This document shows, piece after piece, positions 28,169 to 38,758 of a stretch of DNA of 64,000 nucleotides; position 1 is the stretch's first letter; the number at the start of each line of letters is the position of its first letter. The position numbers were made by a program, and so were the translations under genes. The stretch is from Methyloceanibacter superfactus (lineage in GTDB: Bacteria > Pseudomonadota > Alphaproteobacteria > Rhizobiales > Methyloligellaceae), in contig NZ_LPWF01000004.1 in NCBI RefSeq assembly GCF_001723305.1, forward strand, positions 207,515-271,514, given 5' to 3'. The notes beneath the pieces are model-generated. The model was not told the DNA's origin. It saw only the letters and a program-made list of their open reading frames with translations, and ran no database searches.

Positions 28169-30580
28169 ATGAAGTTCACCCTCGCATGGCTGAAGGAGCA
28201 TCTCGACACGGACGCGTCCGTGGAGGAGATCGCCGACACGCTCACCCGCATCGGGCTCGAGGTGGAGGAGGTGTTCGATCCTGCCACCGCGCTGAAAGAC
28301 TTCCGCGTGGCCGAAGTGGTGAAAGCGGAAAAACACCCGGACGCCGACAAGCTGCAAGTGTTGGAGGTCGACACGGGCAAGGAGCGTTTGCAGGTGGTGT
28401 GCGGCGCGCCGAACGCGCGCGCCGGCATGAAAGGCGTGTTCGCGCCCGTTGGCACTTATGTTCCCGGCCTCGACTTCACGCTGACCAAGGCCAAGATCCG
28501 CGGCGTCGAGTCGAGCGGGATGATGGTCTCGGAGCGTGAGCTCGAGCTCTCCGACGAGCATACCGGCATCATCGAGCTCAGCCCCAAGACCAAGGTCGGC
28601 AGCGCCGCGGCCAAGGCGCTCGGTCTCGACGACGCGGTGTTCGACATCGCCATCACGCCGAACCGGCCCGACTGCCTCGGCGTGCGCGGCGTCGCCCGCG
28701 ACCTCGCCGCCGCCGGCCTCGGCCAGATCAAGAAGCGCACGGTCAAGCCGGTCAAAGGCGGCTTCGACAATCCCGTTCCGATCAAGCTCGAATTCGCCAA
28801 GGACGCGGCGAACGCCTGCCCGATCTTCGCTGGTCGCCTGGTGCGCGGCGTCAAGAGCGGGCCCAGCCCCGAGTGGCTGCAACGGCGCCTGCGCGCGATC
28901 GGGCTTCGTCCCATCAACGCCCTGGTCGATATCACCAACTACATCTCCTACGACCGGGCGCGGCCGCTCCACTCTTACGACGCCGACAAGCTCACCGGCG
29001 CGATCCGCGCGCGGCTCGGCAAGACGGGAGAGAAGTTCGCCGCCCTCGACGGCAAGACCTACGCGGTGGACGAGACGATGTGCGTAATCGCCGACGAGGC
29101 GCGCGTGCTCGGCCTTGGCGGCGTGATGGGCGGAGAAGAGACCGGCTGCACCGAGGAGACGACGAACGTCTTCATCGAGTCAGCCTATTTCGATCCGAAG
29201 CGCACGGCGCGCACCGGCCGCACGTTGAATATCCAGTCCGACGCGCGTTTCCGCTTCGAGCGCGGCGTCGATCCGGAATTCGTGCTGCCGGGCTTGGAGC
29301 TCGCCACGCAAATGGTGTTCGACCTGTGCGGCGGGAGCCCGAGCAAGGTCACGGTCGCCGGCAAGACGCCGAAGCCGACGCCACCGTTCAAATTCGACAT
29401 GACCATGATCGGCCGCCTGAGCGGGCTGGCGCTGCCACACCGGGACATCCGCCGCAAATTCGCAGCACTCGGCGTCAAGCTCGAGGGCAAAGCCAACGTG
29501 CTGAAGGCGATCGCGCCGTCGTGGCGTCCGGACATCACCGCCGCCGTCGATCTCGTGGAAGAGGTGGTGCGGCTCACCGGCGTCGACCGCGTACCGGCCA
29601 CGCCGCTCGCACGGCTCTCCGGGGTCGCGGCCCCCGTGCTCACCGAGCGCCAGGCAAGGCAGCGGCTCGCACGGCGCACGCTCGCCGCGCGCGGCTGGTG
29701 GAAGCGGCGTGGTCCTTCGTGCCACTCGCCGAAGCGAAGCTGTTCGGGCGGCGGTCAGCCTGAATTGACGCTCGATAACCCGATCTCCACGGAACTTGCC
29801 CAGATGCGTCCCTCGCTGCTGCCGGGGCTCATCACCGCGGCCAAGCGCAATCGCGACCGGGGCTTCGCCGACGGGGCGCTGTTCGAGCTGGGGCAGGCCT
29901 ATCGCGGCGCGGCGCCGGAAGACCAGTATGTGGCCGCCACGGGCGTGCGCTTCGGACAATCGGCGCTTCCCGGCTCGGGCCGGCATTGGTCCGGCGCGGC
30001 ACCGGAGGCCGATTGGGCCGCCGTGAAGGCCGACGCCACTGCGGTGCTCGCCGCCTTGGGTCTGAGCCAGGCCAATCTCCAAGTCACCCGCGAGGCGCCC
30101 GCCTGGTTCCATCCGGGCCGTTCCGGCGCGCTTAAGCTCGGCCCCAAGGTCACGCTCGGCGTGTTCGGCGAGTTGCATCCCGATACGCTTGAAGCGCTCG
30201 GCGCCGATGCACCCATGGCGGCCTTTGAGCTTTATCTCGACGCCCTGCCCGCCGCGAAAGCCAAAGGCACGGCGAAGCCGGCGCTACAGGCCTCGGACCT
30301 GCAAGCGGTGCGGCGCGATTTCGCCTTCCTGGTGGATGGCGATGTGGAAGCCGGGGCCGTGGTGCGCGCGGCGGGGAGCGCCGACCGGGCGCTGATCACC
30401 GATGTCGGCGTGTTCGACGTGTTCACCGGCCAAGGCGTGCCGCAAGGCAAGAAGTCGGTCGCCATCGAGGTGGTCTTGCAGCCGCGCGACAAGACGCTGA
30501 CCGATGCGGAGATCGACGCGGTGGCGGAGAAGGTCGTGACCGCCGTGGTCAAAGCCACCGGCGGCGAGCTGCGCGGCTGA
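28169..30580 (+). CDS. pheT: Phenylalanyl-tRNA synthetase beta subunit (two compensating frame breaks)
   Basis: Structural and editing subunit. Starts [20 protein letters not shown] 2 bp after the pheS stop. The EMAP-type tRNA-binding domain has VEKVEKHP-like [21 protein letters not shown]3/4 editing domain [21 protein letters not shown]5 domain [20 protein letters not shown]; catalytic-like domain; C-terminal FDX-ACB with [20 protein letters not shown]. Between about 29696 and 29750 the frame is off: true sequence there is [18 protein letters not shown], explained by one lost base and then one extra G. About 803 aa. Confidence 0.95.
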   Translation: MKFTLAWLKEHLDTDASVEEIADTLTRIGLEVEEVFDPATALKDFRVAEVVKAEKHPDADKLQVLEVDTGKERLQVVCGAPNARAGMKGVFAPVGTYVPGLDFTLTKAKIRGVESSGMMVSERELELSDEHTGIIELSPKTKVGSAAAKALGLDDAVFDIAITPNRPDCLGVRGVARDLAAAGLGQIKKRTVKPVKGGFDNPVPIKLEFAKDAANACPIFAGRLVRGVKSGPSPEWLQRRLRAIGLRPINALVDITNYISYDRARPLHSYDADKLTGAIRARLGKTGEKFAALDGKTYAVDETMCVIADEARVLGLGGVMGGEETGCTEETTNVFIESAYFDPKRTARTGRTLNIQSDARFRFERGVDPEFVLPGLELATQMVFDLCGGSPSKVTVAGKTPKPTPPFKFDMTMIGRLSGLALPHRDIRRKFAALGVKLEGKANVLKAIAPSWRPDITAAVDLVEEVVRLTGVDRVPATPLARLSGVAAPVLTERQARQRLARRTLAARGWWKRRGPSCHSPKRSCSGGGQPELTLDNPISTELAQMRPSLLPGLITAAKRNRDRGFADGALFELGQAYRGAAPEDQYVAATGVRFGQSALPGSGRHWSGAAPEADWAAVKADATAVLAALGLSQANLQVTREAPAWFHPGRSGALKLGPKVTLGVFGELHPDTLEALGADAPMAAFELYLDALPAAKAKGTAKPALQASDLQAVRRDFAFLVDGDVEAGAVVRAAGSADRALITDVGVFDVFTGQGVPQGKKSVAIEVVLQPRDKTLTDAEIDAVAEKVVTAVVKATGGELRG

Positions 30581-30594
30581 CCTCTAGGCGCTCA

Positions 30595-32006
30595 TCAGTG
30601 CGAGCCGAAGCCGAAAAAGCCTGACGGCTGGCGCTTCTTCTTGGGGGCGCCATAGAAGGGCTTGTCCTGGCAGGCGGACGCGAGCTGGCGGCCGAGCTTT
30701 GCCGGGATCGCCGGCGCCGGCTGCCACCCGGTGCACATCGCCCCAACCTTGCCGCCGAGCAAATCAGCACCTTCAGTGCAATAGAGCCCGGTGCCGTCCT
30801 TGCGCGGGGTGAAGCGCACGCCTTGCGCGCCTTGCCGTCGCCGAGCTGCGCGCCGAGATAGTTCAGCGCGTAGATGCGCCGGACCCCCTGCTCGGGCGCG
30901 AAGCGTTCCGGGTGCATATTCGTCTTGGTGACGGGAATCGCCTCGATCGCCGCAGCGCGCCAATAGCCCTGGATGCGCGCCAGATGCACCTTGGCCATCA
31001 GGCCGTAGTCGCGGCAGATGCCGAAGCGGCTCATCTCGGCGGTGCCGGGATGGAGAAAATTGCCGAGCCCATAGAAGATGAGCGACGCGCCGTTGAACTC
31101 CACCCCTTGGGCTACGTGGGGATGGTGGCCGACGATGAGGTCGATGCCCTTCTCGCTCGAAGCGAAGCCGCGCCAGTCCTTCAATTGCCGCTGATCCGGC
31201 ACGACGCGGCCTTCCAGCCCGTAGTGAATGGACAGAATGCGGTAGTCGGCCGGCATGCCCGCCAGCCGGTTCACCACCAGCTGGTAATCGGCCGGGTCGC
31301 GATAAGACGCCTGGCCGGTCTTGTCCTTGCCGGCGCGATGCTCCTCGCGCTGGCCGGTGACGATGCCGGTGGCGGCAAAGGCGACCCGCGTCTTGCCGAG
31401 CTTCAAGCAGCCGGGCCGCGTGGCCTCCTCGAGGGTCGTGCCGATGCCGGCATAGGTGATGGCCCGCTCCGCCGCCGCGACGGCCATGTGATAGAGCGTC
31501 TCCTGCGCGCCGTTGGCGCCGTAATCCATGGAATGATTGTTGGCCAGCGAGAACATGTTGAAGCCGGTGTCGATGAGCGCCTTCAGGCCCAACGGATGAC
31601 TCTGGAAATTATAGGGCGCCTTCTGTCCCTTGCTGTCTGGGACGAGATCGTTGCGGTCGGTGACGACTGTCTCGAGATTGAGAAAGGCAAGGTCGCCGTT
31701 CACGTCGGGGGCTACTCCGCTCAGCGAGTCGGCGAAGCCAAGAATCTGGCGATCCTTGCGAAACCCTTCCGGCTGAACCTTGGCGCCCTTTGCGTTGAAG
31801 CCGGTGTCGCCGGCAAGCACGATGGTGAGACGGTCGGGATCGAGCTGCTTGGCGGCGCTGCCGATCGAGGCGGTAAACTCGCTATTGGCGCAAGGCTGGA
31901 GCCTCGGGGCCCCGTGCAGGGCGCTTCCGCCGGCGACAAGCGCGACGACCCCCGCCGCAGCGCCGGCAGCTTTCACGAAGGAACGCTTGCGCATGCGGCG
32001 TGGCAT
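30595..32006 (-). CDS. CapA family protein, PGA_cap metallophosphatase-like (one apparent frameshift)
   Basis: A CapA/PgsA-type protein with a calcineurin-like phosphoesterase fold (PF09587). The N-terminus, MRKRSFVKAAGAAAGVVALV, resembles a KR-variant Tat or anchor signal. Metal-site motifs are IVLAGDTGFN, DLAFLNLETVV, MFSLANNHSMDYG and DLIVGHHPHVAQGV. The C-terminal part shifts frame near 30828; the repaired tail is Cys-containing (GLYCTEGADLLGG, GAMCTGWQPAP) and ends GFFGFGSH. About 470 aa. It lies 14 bp downstream of the GMC oxidoreductase gene, so the two are probably an operon. Confidence 0.85.
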
Positions 32007-32020
32007 GGGTCAGCCGGCCC

Positions 32021-33691
32021 TCATGTCATGGCTCGCGTCTCGGCGCGCTCGGCGCCTTGGCGAATCGGAGCTGTATCGAATCCCAGATTGTGGTCGCGGG
32101 CAAGGTGCACCATGGCGCGCTCGGTCAGCGCCGTGATGGTGAGTAGCGGATTGACGCCGATGGAGCGCGGGATGACGGCACCGTCACAAACATAAAGTCC
32201 GCCATGGATGTCCTCGCCGCTCGGCCCGGCGAACACTTGGCCCTTGTGATTGACCACGCCGCTCGATGCGTCCTCGCCCATGCCGCAGCCGCCGAGCGGA
32301 TGCGCCGTGGCGGGCTTCACGCCCATGGTGGTGGTGGCGAGCGGGCTCTTGATGTAGCGCGCGCCCACGGCTTGCGCGGCTTTCGTCAGCGCCTCGTCGA
32401 CGCGGGCGTAGACCGGCTGGTCGCCGACCTTGGGCCAGGCGATCTGGAGGCTGCCGTTGTCGAGATTGATGCGCCCGCGCGCATCGTCATGGGAGACGAC
32501 GAAGAAGGTCTGCAGGCTCGTCAGCGGCCCCTGATAGACGCCCTTGATGAGGCTTTGCGCCGCGCCGAGAATGCGTCCGCCGGAGATGAAGAAGACGGGC
32601 AAGAGAGGGGCCAGCGCGGACGGCAGTACGCCTTCCTGGATGATCATGCTGTGGTCGAGATCGCCGTGGTCGGGCAGCTCGATCTGACCGGCGACGCAGG
32701 CACCGATGGTGTCGCCGGTGAATTTCGGCGGCTCGCCGACGCCGATGCCGTTCACGCGCTCGCGCCCGCCGAGCGCGAAAGCGATGATGTCGCCATTGGC
32801 GGAGAAGCCCTCCCCGAGCCTGTCGGAAACCCCGAGGCCGTGATCGCGGGAGCGCAGCAGAATCTCGGTCGAGCCCAGCGTGCCGGCCGCGAGCACCACG
32901 GTCTTGCCGTCGACGAAAGACGGCGCGGCATCCTTCTCGGCCGTCGGCTTGAAGTGAATGCGCCAGCCGCCGCTCAGCTTCTCGATATGGCTGACGGACA
33001 GCTCAGTAAAGATCTCCGCGCCATGGGCGTGTGCGTCGGGGAGATAGGTCATGGCGACGGTGTTCTTGGCGCCGACATTGCAGCCCGAGCAGCAGTCGCC
33101 GCACAGCGTGCAGGCGCGCTGGGAGACGCCGGCGGGATTGACCGTGTCCTCGAAGCTCACCACCACGGGTGCAGCCACCGGGTCCTGGCCGAAGGCGGCG
33201 CTCGCGGTTTGCAGGGCACGATATTTGGACAGCTCCGGCGCCTTGGCATAGCGGGAGGGGCGCAGCATGGTTTGCGCCCGCTCGAAACCCAGATCGAGCA
33301 GGCCGTCCTTGGCGACCGCCTCGGGCCAGGCTCGGTCGGCGAAGACGCGCGCGTCGGGGCGCAGACCCACGCCGGCATTGATGAGGGAGCCGCCACCCAG
33401 ACCGCAGCCGACCAGCACATGAATGTCGGCGCCAAGCCTGAAGTCATAGAGGCCGGTGCGCGAGCCGGAGCGCATCTTGCCGCCGTTCAATTGCAGCTCG
33501 CGCCGTAGCTCCGGCAGACGGTCGGGAAAACCGCCGGTCTGGATCTCGCGCCCCCGCTCGATGACGCAGACACGCTGGCCGGCGCGCGCGAGCCTGGAGG
33601 CGGACACGCCGCCGCCATAGCCCGATCCGACCACGACCACGTCGTAGGCCGCTTTCATGGCCGCCGACGGTAGAGACAAAGCCTGTTGCAT
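32021..33691 (-). CDS. GMC-family FAD oxidoreductase with ferredoxin-like Cys motif
   Basis: A 556-aa FAD enzyme of the glucose-methanol-choline/cholesterol-oxidase type. FAD-binding motif: YDVVVVGSGYGGGVSASRLA; second GMC segment: LVGCGLGGGSLINAGVGLR; C-terminal motifs: ATAHPLGGCGMG and the substrate-site DGAVIPRSIGVNPLLTITAL. Residues about 195-215 hold ACTLCGDCCSGCNVGAKNT, a Cys-rich segment suggesting an Fe-S cluster or structural metal. Start 33691 has GGAGGGG upstream; ATG 33658 (MKAAYDVVVVG) is an alternative. Substrate unknown. Followed by the CapA-like gene. Confidence 0.88.
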   Translation of the reverse strand: MQQALSLPSAAMKAAYDVVVVGSGYGGGVSASRLARAGQRVCVIERGREIQTGGFPDRLPELRRELQLNGGKMRSGSRTGLYDFRLGADIHVLVGCGLGGGSLINAGVGLRPDARVFADRAWPEAVAKDGLLDLGFERAQTMLRPSRYAKAPELSKYRALQTASAAFGQDPVAAPVVVSFEDTVNPAGVSQRACTLCGDCCSGCNVGAKNTVAMTYLPDAHAHGAEIFTELSVSHIEKLSGGWRIHFKPTAEKDAAPSFVDGKTVVLAAGTLGSTEILLRSRDHGLGVSDRLGEGFSANGDIIAFALGGRERVNGIGVGEPPKFTGDTIGACVAGQIELPDHGDLDHSMIIQEGVLPSALAPLLPVFFISGGRILGAAQSLIKGVYQGPLTSLQTFFVVSHDDARGRINLDNGSLQIAWPKVGDQPVYARVDEALTKAAQAVGARYIKSPLATTTMGVKPATAHPLGGCGMGEDASSGVVNHKGQVFAGPSGEDIHGGLYVCDGAVIPRSIGVNPLLTITALTERAMVHLARDHNLGFDTAPIRQGAERAETRAMT

Positions 33692-33841
33692 GCCCCTCCA
33701 TAACCCAGTTCAACGAGCTTCCCCAAGCGCTTATGCGCCAACGCCCGGCATCACTTCACTTCACGGTCGCGCGAGAGCCACTTTGCCCGCGCTTCCGCAC
33801 TCCTTATCGTCCCAGACAGACAATACAATGGAGAGACCCCG

Positions 33842-34444
33842 ATGATTGCGCGGTGGATTTGCGCGGGCCTGATGGCGGCCTTCCTGGCGACCTTCCTCAT
33901 CGCCGGCGGCGCCTACGATACGAAGGCGGCCGAGACCAAGACGGCGATCTTCGCCGGCGGCTGCTTCTGGTGCGTCGAGGATGCCTTCGACAAGGTCGAC
34001 GGCGTGACCGCGACCGTGTCGGGCTATGCGGGCGGCACCACGCCCAATCCGAACTATCAGAGCCACAAGGGCTATGTGGAAGCTCTCAAGGTGACCTACG
34101 ACCCGTCGAAGGTGACCTACGCCAAACTGCTCGACCATTACTGGCATAACGTCGACCCGTTCGATCCGGCCGGCCAGTTCTGCGACAAGGGGCCGGCCTA
34201 TCGGACCGTGGTGTTCGTGTCGGACGACGCGGAAAAGAATTTGGCGCAGCGCACCAAGGCCGAGATCGCGAAGCGCTTCAATCAAACGGTGGCCACCGAG
34301 ATCAAGCCGGTGACGACGTTCTACGACGCCGAGGGCTATCACCAGGACTACCACACCAAAAATCCGGTGAGCTACAAATACTACAAGTGGCGCTGCGGCC
34401 GGGCGCAACGGCTCGCCGAGATCTGGGGCGACAAGCACAGCTGA
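33842..34444 (+). CDS. msrA: Peptide-methionine (S)-S-oxide reductase, exported form
   Basis: Reduces methionine-S-sulfoxide in proteins. A signal peptide (MIARWICAGLMAAFLATFLI, cut probably after GGAYDTKAA) puts it in the periplasm. The catalytic motif is TAIFAGGCFWCVEDAF. Further family motifs are VSGYAGGTTPNPNY, YWHNVDPFDPAGQFCDKGPA and TTFYDAEGYHQDYHTKNP. A C-terminal Cys in YKWRCGRAQ may be the resolving one. 200 aa. Terminated by a strong hairpin and convergent with the small secreted protein gene. Confidence 0.95.
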   Translation: MIARWICAGLMAAFLATFLIAGGAYDTKAAETKTAIFAGGCFWCVEDAFDKVDGVTATVSGYAGGTTPNPNYQSHKGYVEALKVTYDPSKVTYAKLLDHYWHNVDPFDPAGQFCDKGPAYRTVVFVSDDAEKNLAQRTKAEIAKRFNQTVATEIKPVTTFYDAEGYHQDYHTKNPVSYKYYKWRCGRAQRLAEIWGDKHS

Positions 34445-34453
34445 CAAAGAAAA

Positions 34454-34475
34454 GGCCCGCGCCGAAACGCGGGCC
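34454..34475. terminator. Bidirectional terminator between msrA and the next gene
   Basis: An 8-bp all-GC stem, GGCCCGCG (34454-34461) and CGCGGGCC (34468-34475), with a 6-nt loop. It has an A-rich run on its left (GAAAAG) and C/T-rich sequence on its right, so it can terminate both msrA and the convergent gene ending at 34499. Confidence 0.75.
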
Positions 34476-34498
34476 CCTTCGTTACGCATGAAGCGTGA

Positions 34499-34726
34499 CT
34501 AGTTCTTCTTGAGCAGGCCGCCCTTGAGCAGGCCCGTCTTCTCGCCCTTGTAATGGGCCTTGCATGCCTTCTTGTAAGCATGGCGCGCCTTGCGGTCGGC
34601 CGGGTACTTCGCCTTGGCCATCTTGTGGCAATCGGCATGACCGGCCTGCGCGGCAACCGGCGCCGTCATGGTGGCACCGGCGAGGATCACGGTCGCAGCA
34701 GCGGCCAGAAACACGTTCCTAAGCAT
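34499..34726 (-). CDS. Small secreted Lys/Cys protein, KYP-KKACK family, copy 1
   Basis: A 75-aa protein with a clear signal peptide (MLRNVFLAAAATVILAGATM, cut after APVAAQA). The mature part is basic: DCHKMAKAKYP, then RHAYKKACKAHYKGEK. It shares the pattern C-x3-AK-x-KYP...RH-x-[FY]KKACK with the next gene, so the two are tandem paralogues. The two cysteines could form one disulfide. It resembles PsiF-like small exported proteins in layout; function unknown. GAGAA sequence precedes the ATG. Confidence 0.75.
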   Translation of the reverse strand: MLRNVFLAAAATVILAGATMTAPVAAQAGHADCHKMAKAKYPADRKARHAYKKACKAHYKGEKTGLLKGGLLKKN

Positions 34727-34848
34727 TGATTTCTCCCATTCGTTAAATGGCGCGATCGCGAAGGCGATCCGCCGTATGAGCCACATAGCCCAAACGTCAT
34801 TGCCAATGTGTTGATCCGTGCCTGGGCGCATTTGACCCAGACACGAGA

Positions 34849-34874
34849 AAAGGGGGCCAATTGCGGCCCCCTTT
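34849..34874 (-). terminator. Terminator of the second small secreted protein gene
   Basis: AAAGGGGGCC (34849-34858) pairs with GGCCCCCTTT (34865-34874) around a 6-nt loop. On the minus strand the hairpin runs into TTTTCTCG, a short T-run. It lies 33 bp after the stop at 34907. Confidence 0.75.
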
Positions 34875-34906
34875 CCTTCAACTCAATTCAAGTCTGGCAG
34901 ACCAGC

Positions 34907-35107
34907 CTACTGGGCGGCCTTCCATGCTTCCTTGCAGGCCTTCTTGAAGGAATGACGATCCTTCAGACCCTTGACCATGTCCGGGTACTTCATCTTCGCG
35001 GCTTCCTTGCAGGTCATCGCGGCCATGGCCGGCGTGAACTGGAGGGGAAGCGTGGCGGCGGAAACGAGGCCGGCGGCGACGGTGGCGAGAAGCAGTTTCT
35101 TCAACAT
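34907..35107 (-). CDS. Small secreted Lys/Cys protein, KYP-KKACK family, copy 2
   Basis: A 66-aa protein with a signal peptide (MLKKLLLATVAAGLVSAATL, cut near TPAMA). The mature region MTCKEAAKMKYPDMVKGL continues DRHSFKKACKEAWKAAQ. Paralogous to the gene at 34499 by motif and order of residues. Start ATG at 35107 (MLKKLLL); four extra residues from 35119 are possible. It has its own terminator, so the copies are separately transcribed. Function unknown. Confidence 0.75.
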   Translation of the reverse strand: MLKKLLLATVAAGLVSAATLPLQFTPAMAAMTCKEAAKMKYPDMVKGLKDRHSFKKACKEAWKAAQ

Positions 35108-35260
35108 GTGATTCTCCAATCGGGTTGGGAGGACCTTCCTAGCAGGTTTCCTCTAGCGCCCGACAGATACAAATTTAGGGCAATGGCCCCCATGGTTTCG
35201 CCTTTATTGTCGCAGGCTGCCGCTTGACCGGCGGGCATTTGCTCCCGTACCTAGCCCGCC

Positions 35261-37075
<1,815 letters not shown>

Positions 37076-37519
37076 CGCCCGTCTTCTTTCCGCACTCGGC
37101 AACCAAATCACGACATCGGCGTAGGGATGGCGCGACCGCGCGTTTGCGGGCGCGCTTCTAGGCTGCGCCAAGACGACGCCACGGATTTATACCGTCGGCG
37201 GACAATTCTTTATGGTTAATGCAACCTTAAAGACTTGCCTTTGTCTTGCCTCTTTGCAGTCATCCAGGCCACATTTGTGGCAATATATTGATATTGTTGT
37301 GTTTCATTGGCTTCTCTACTTGACAGCGGCCAAAGTATCACTTCCCATTCGAGCCGTAGGGATTAGCAGCACGATGGGGGATGTCGCGCTCGGGGCTCAC
37401 GCCTCACACGCCTGTCCTCCGCAAGCAGACTCAAAATTTGCTGCATCGGGCCGTCTCGCCGTTCGCGCTTCAAGCGGGCTGGCCGTGTTCGGGGTGAAGC
37501 GTCATCAGAGGGGCAGGTT
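37076..37519. other. 444-bp intergenic region with a low-GC patch
   Basis: No supported gene. The segment about 37200-37360 is clearly AT-richer than its surroundings (runs such as GGCAATATATTGATATTG), ending before a more typical GC-rich leader to the TAXI gene. It presumably carries the promoter for the 37520 gene, but I see no consensus -35/-10 pair with correct spacing. Confidence 0.5.
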
Positions 37520-38724
37520 ATGCGTATCGCCCTCGCATTCGGCCTATGCTTGCTTAGCGGCTTGCTCGGCACGCAGCCGCTTGCCGCGGCGGAGCCGTCC
37601 GCCAACACCGTTGCCAAAGCCAAGACCGCCGCGGTCACGCAGACGAGCCCGTCCGCGCAGAGCATCCGCGAAAACTATCGCGCGCGGCTGAACGACAACA
37701 CCGTCACCATCATGGCCGGTAGCGGCCAAGGCACCGACCAGGCCATCGTGCAGGACATCGCCGCGGTGCTCGACGACGGCGATGCGCTGCGGGTCGTGCC
37801 CATGGGCGGCAAAGGCCCGGCGCAGAATCTCAAGGACGTGATGTTCATGCGCGGCGTCGACATGGGCATCACCCAGGCCAATGTGCTGAAGCATTTCGCC
37901 AAGACCGGCGCGTTGGGACCCAATCTCGAAAGCCAGGTCGCCTATATCGCCAAGCTGTTCAACGAGGAGATGCATGTGCTGGCGCGCGCCGATATCGCCG
38001 ACGTCGGCGCGCTGGACGGCAAAGTTGTCAATATCGGCAAGGAAGGCAGCGGCGCGGAGATCACCGCGCGCGGTCTTTTCGAAGCCTAGGCGTCACGGTG
38101 CAAGAGGTACATCTCGATGAGACCGACGCACTGGCGAAGCTCAAGACGGGCGACATCGACGCGGCGGTGGTGATCGCCGGCAAGCCCGCGCCGATCCTCG
38201 CCCATCTCGAGCCGTCGAGCGGACTCAAACTGCTCGCCCTCCCCTACCTCAACGGGCTGGAGGACGACTACTATCCCGCGAGCCTGACCCATGAGGACTA
38301 TCCGCAGATCATCGCCGACGGTGACAGCGTGGATACGGTGGCGGTGTGCGCCGTGCTGGTGTCGTTCAATTGGGCGCGCAACAATCCGCGCAACGCCAAG
38401 ATCGACCATTTTGTCGACCGCTTCTTCTCGAATTTCGATGCGTTCCTGGCACCGCCGCGCCACCCGAAATGGCGCCAAGTGAATTTCGCGGCGACCTTGG
38501 AAGGCTGGCAGCGCTCGCCGGCCGCGCAAGCCTGGATCGACCGCGCCAAGGCGGCCATGGCCGCCAAAGCGGGCGCCGGTACAAGCGCCGACGACGAAGC
38601 GCGGGCGCAGTTCGATACGTTCCTGGCGCAAGCCGATACCGGGGCCGCGGCCGCCTCGGACGACGAGCGCGCCAGACTGTTCCGCGCCTTTCTCGAATGG
38701 AGCCGAACGCAGAACCAGAACTAA
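37520..38724 (+). CDS. TAXI-family TRAP transporter solute-binding protein (one apparent frameshift)
   Basis: Periplasmic binding protein of the TAXI type. Signal peptide MRIALAFGLCLLSGLLGTQP, cut after PLAAA. Recognisable segments are VTIMAGSGQGTDQAIVQDIA, VMFMRGVDMGITQANVLKHF, and after the break VQEVHLDETDALAKLKTGDI and AAVVIAGKPAPILAHLEPSS. The frame breaks near 38085 where GCCTAGGC should read GCCCTAGGC; one C restores FEALGVTVQEV. About 401 aa. No TRAP permease genes are present nearby, so its partner is elsewhere or it acts as a sensor. Confidence 0.85.
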
Positions 38725-38758
38725 CCGTCCCTTTTTGTCCCATGCGTAGGAGGGTGCC

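Noticed and set aside
37320..37345. Sigma-70 promoter at TTGACA in the TAXI upstream region
   Set aside because: No acceptable -10 element lies 16-18 bp downstream; the nearest TATCAC is only 10 bp away.
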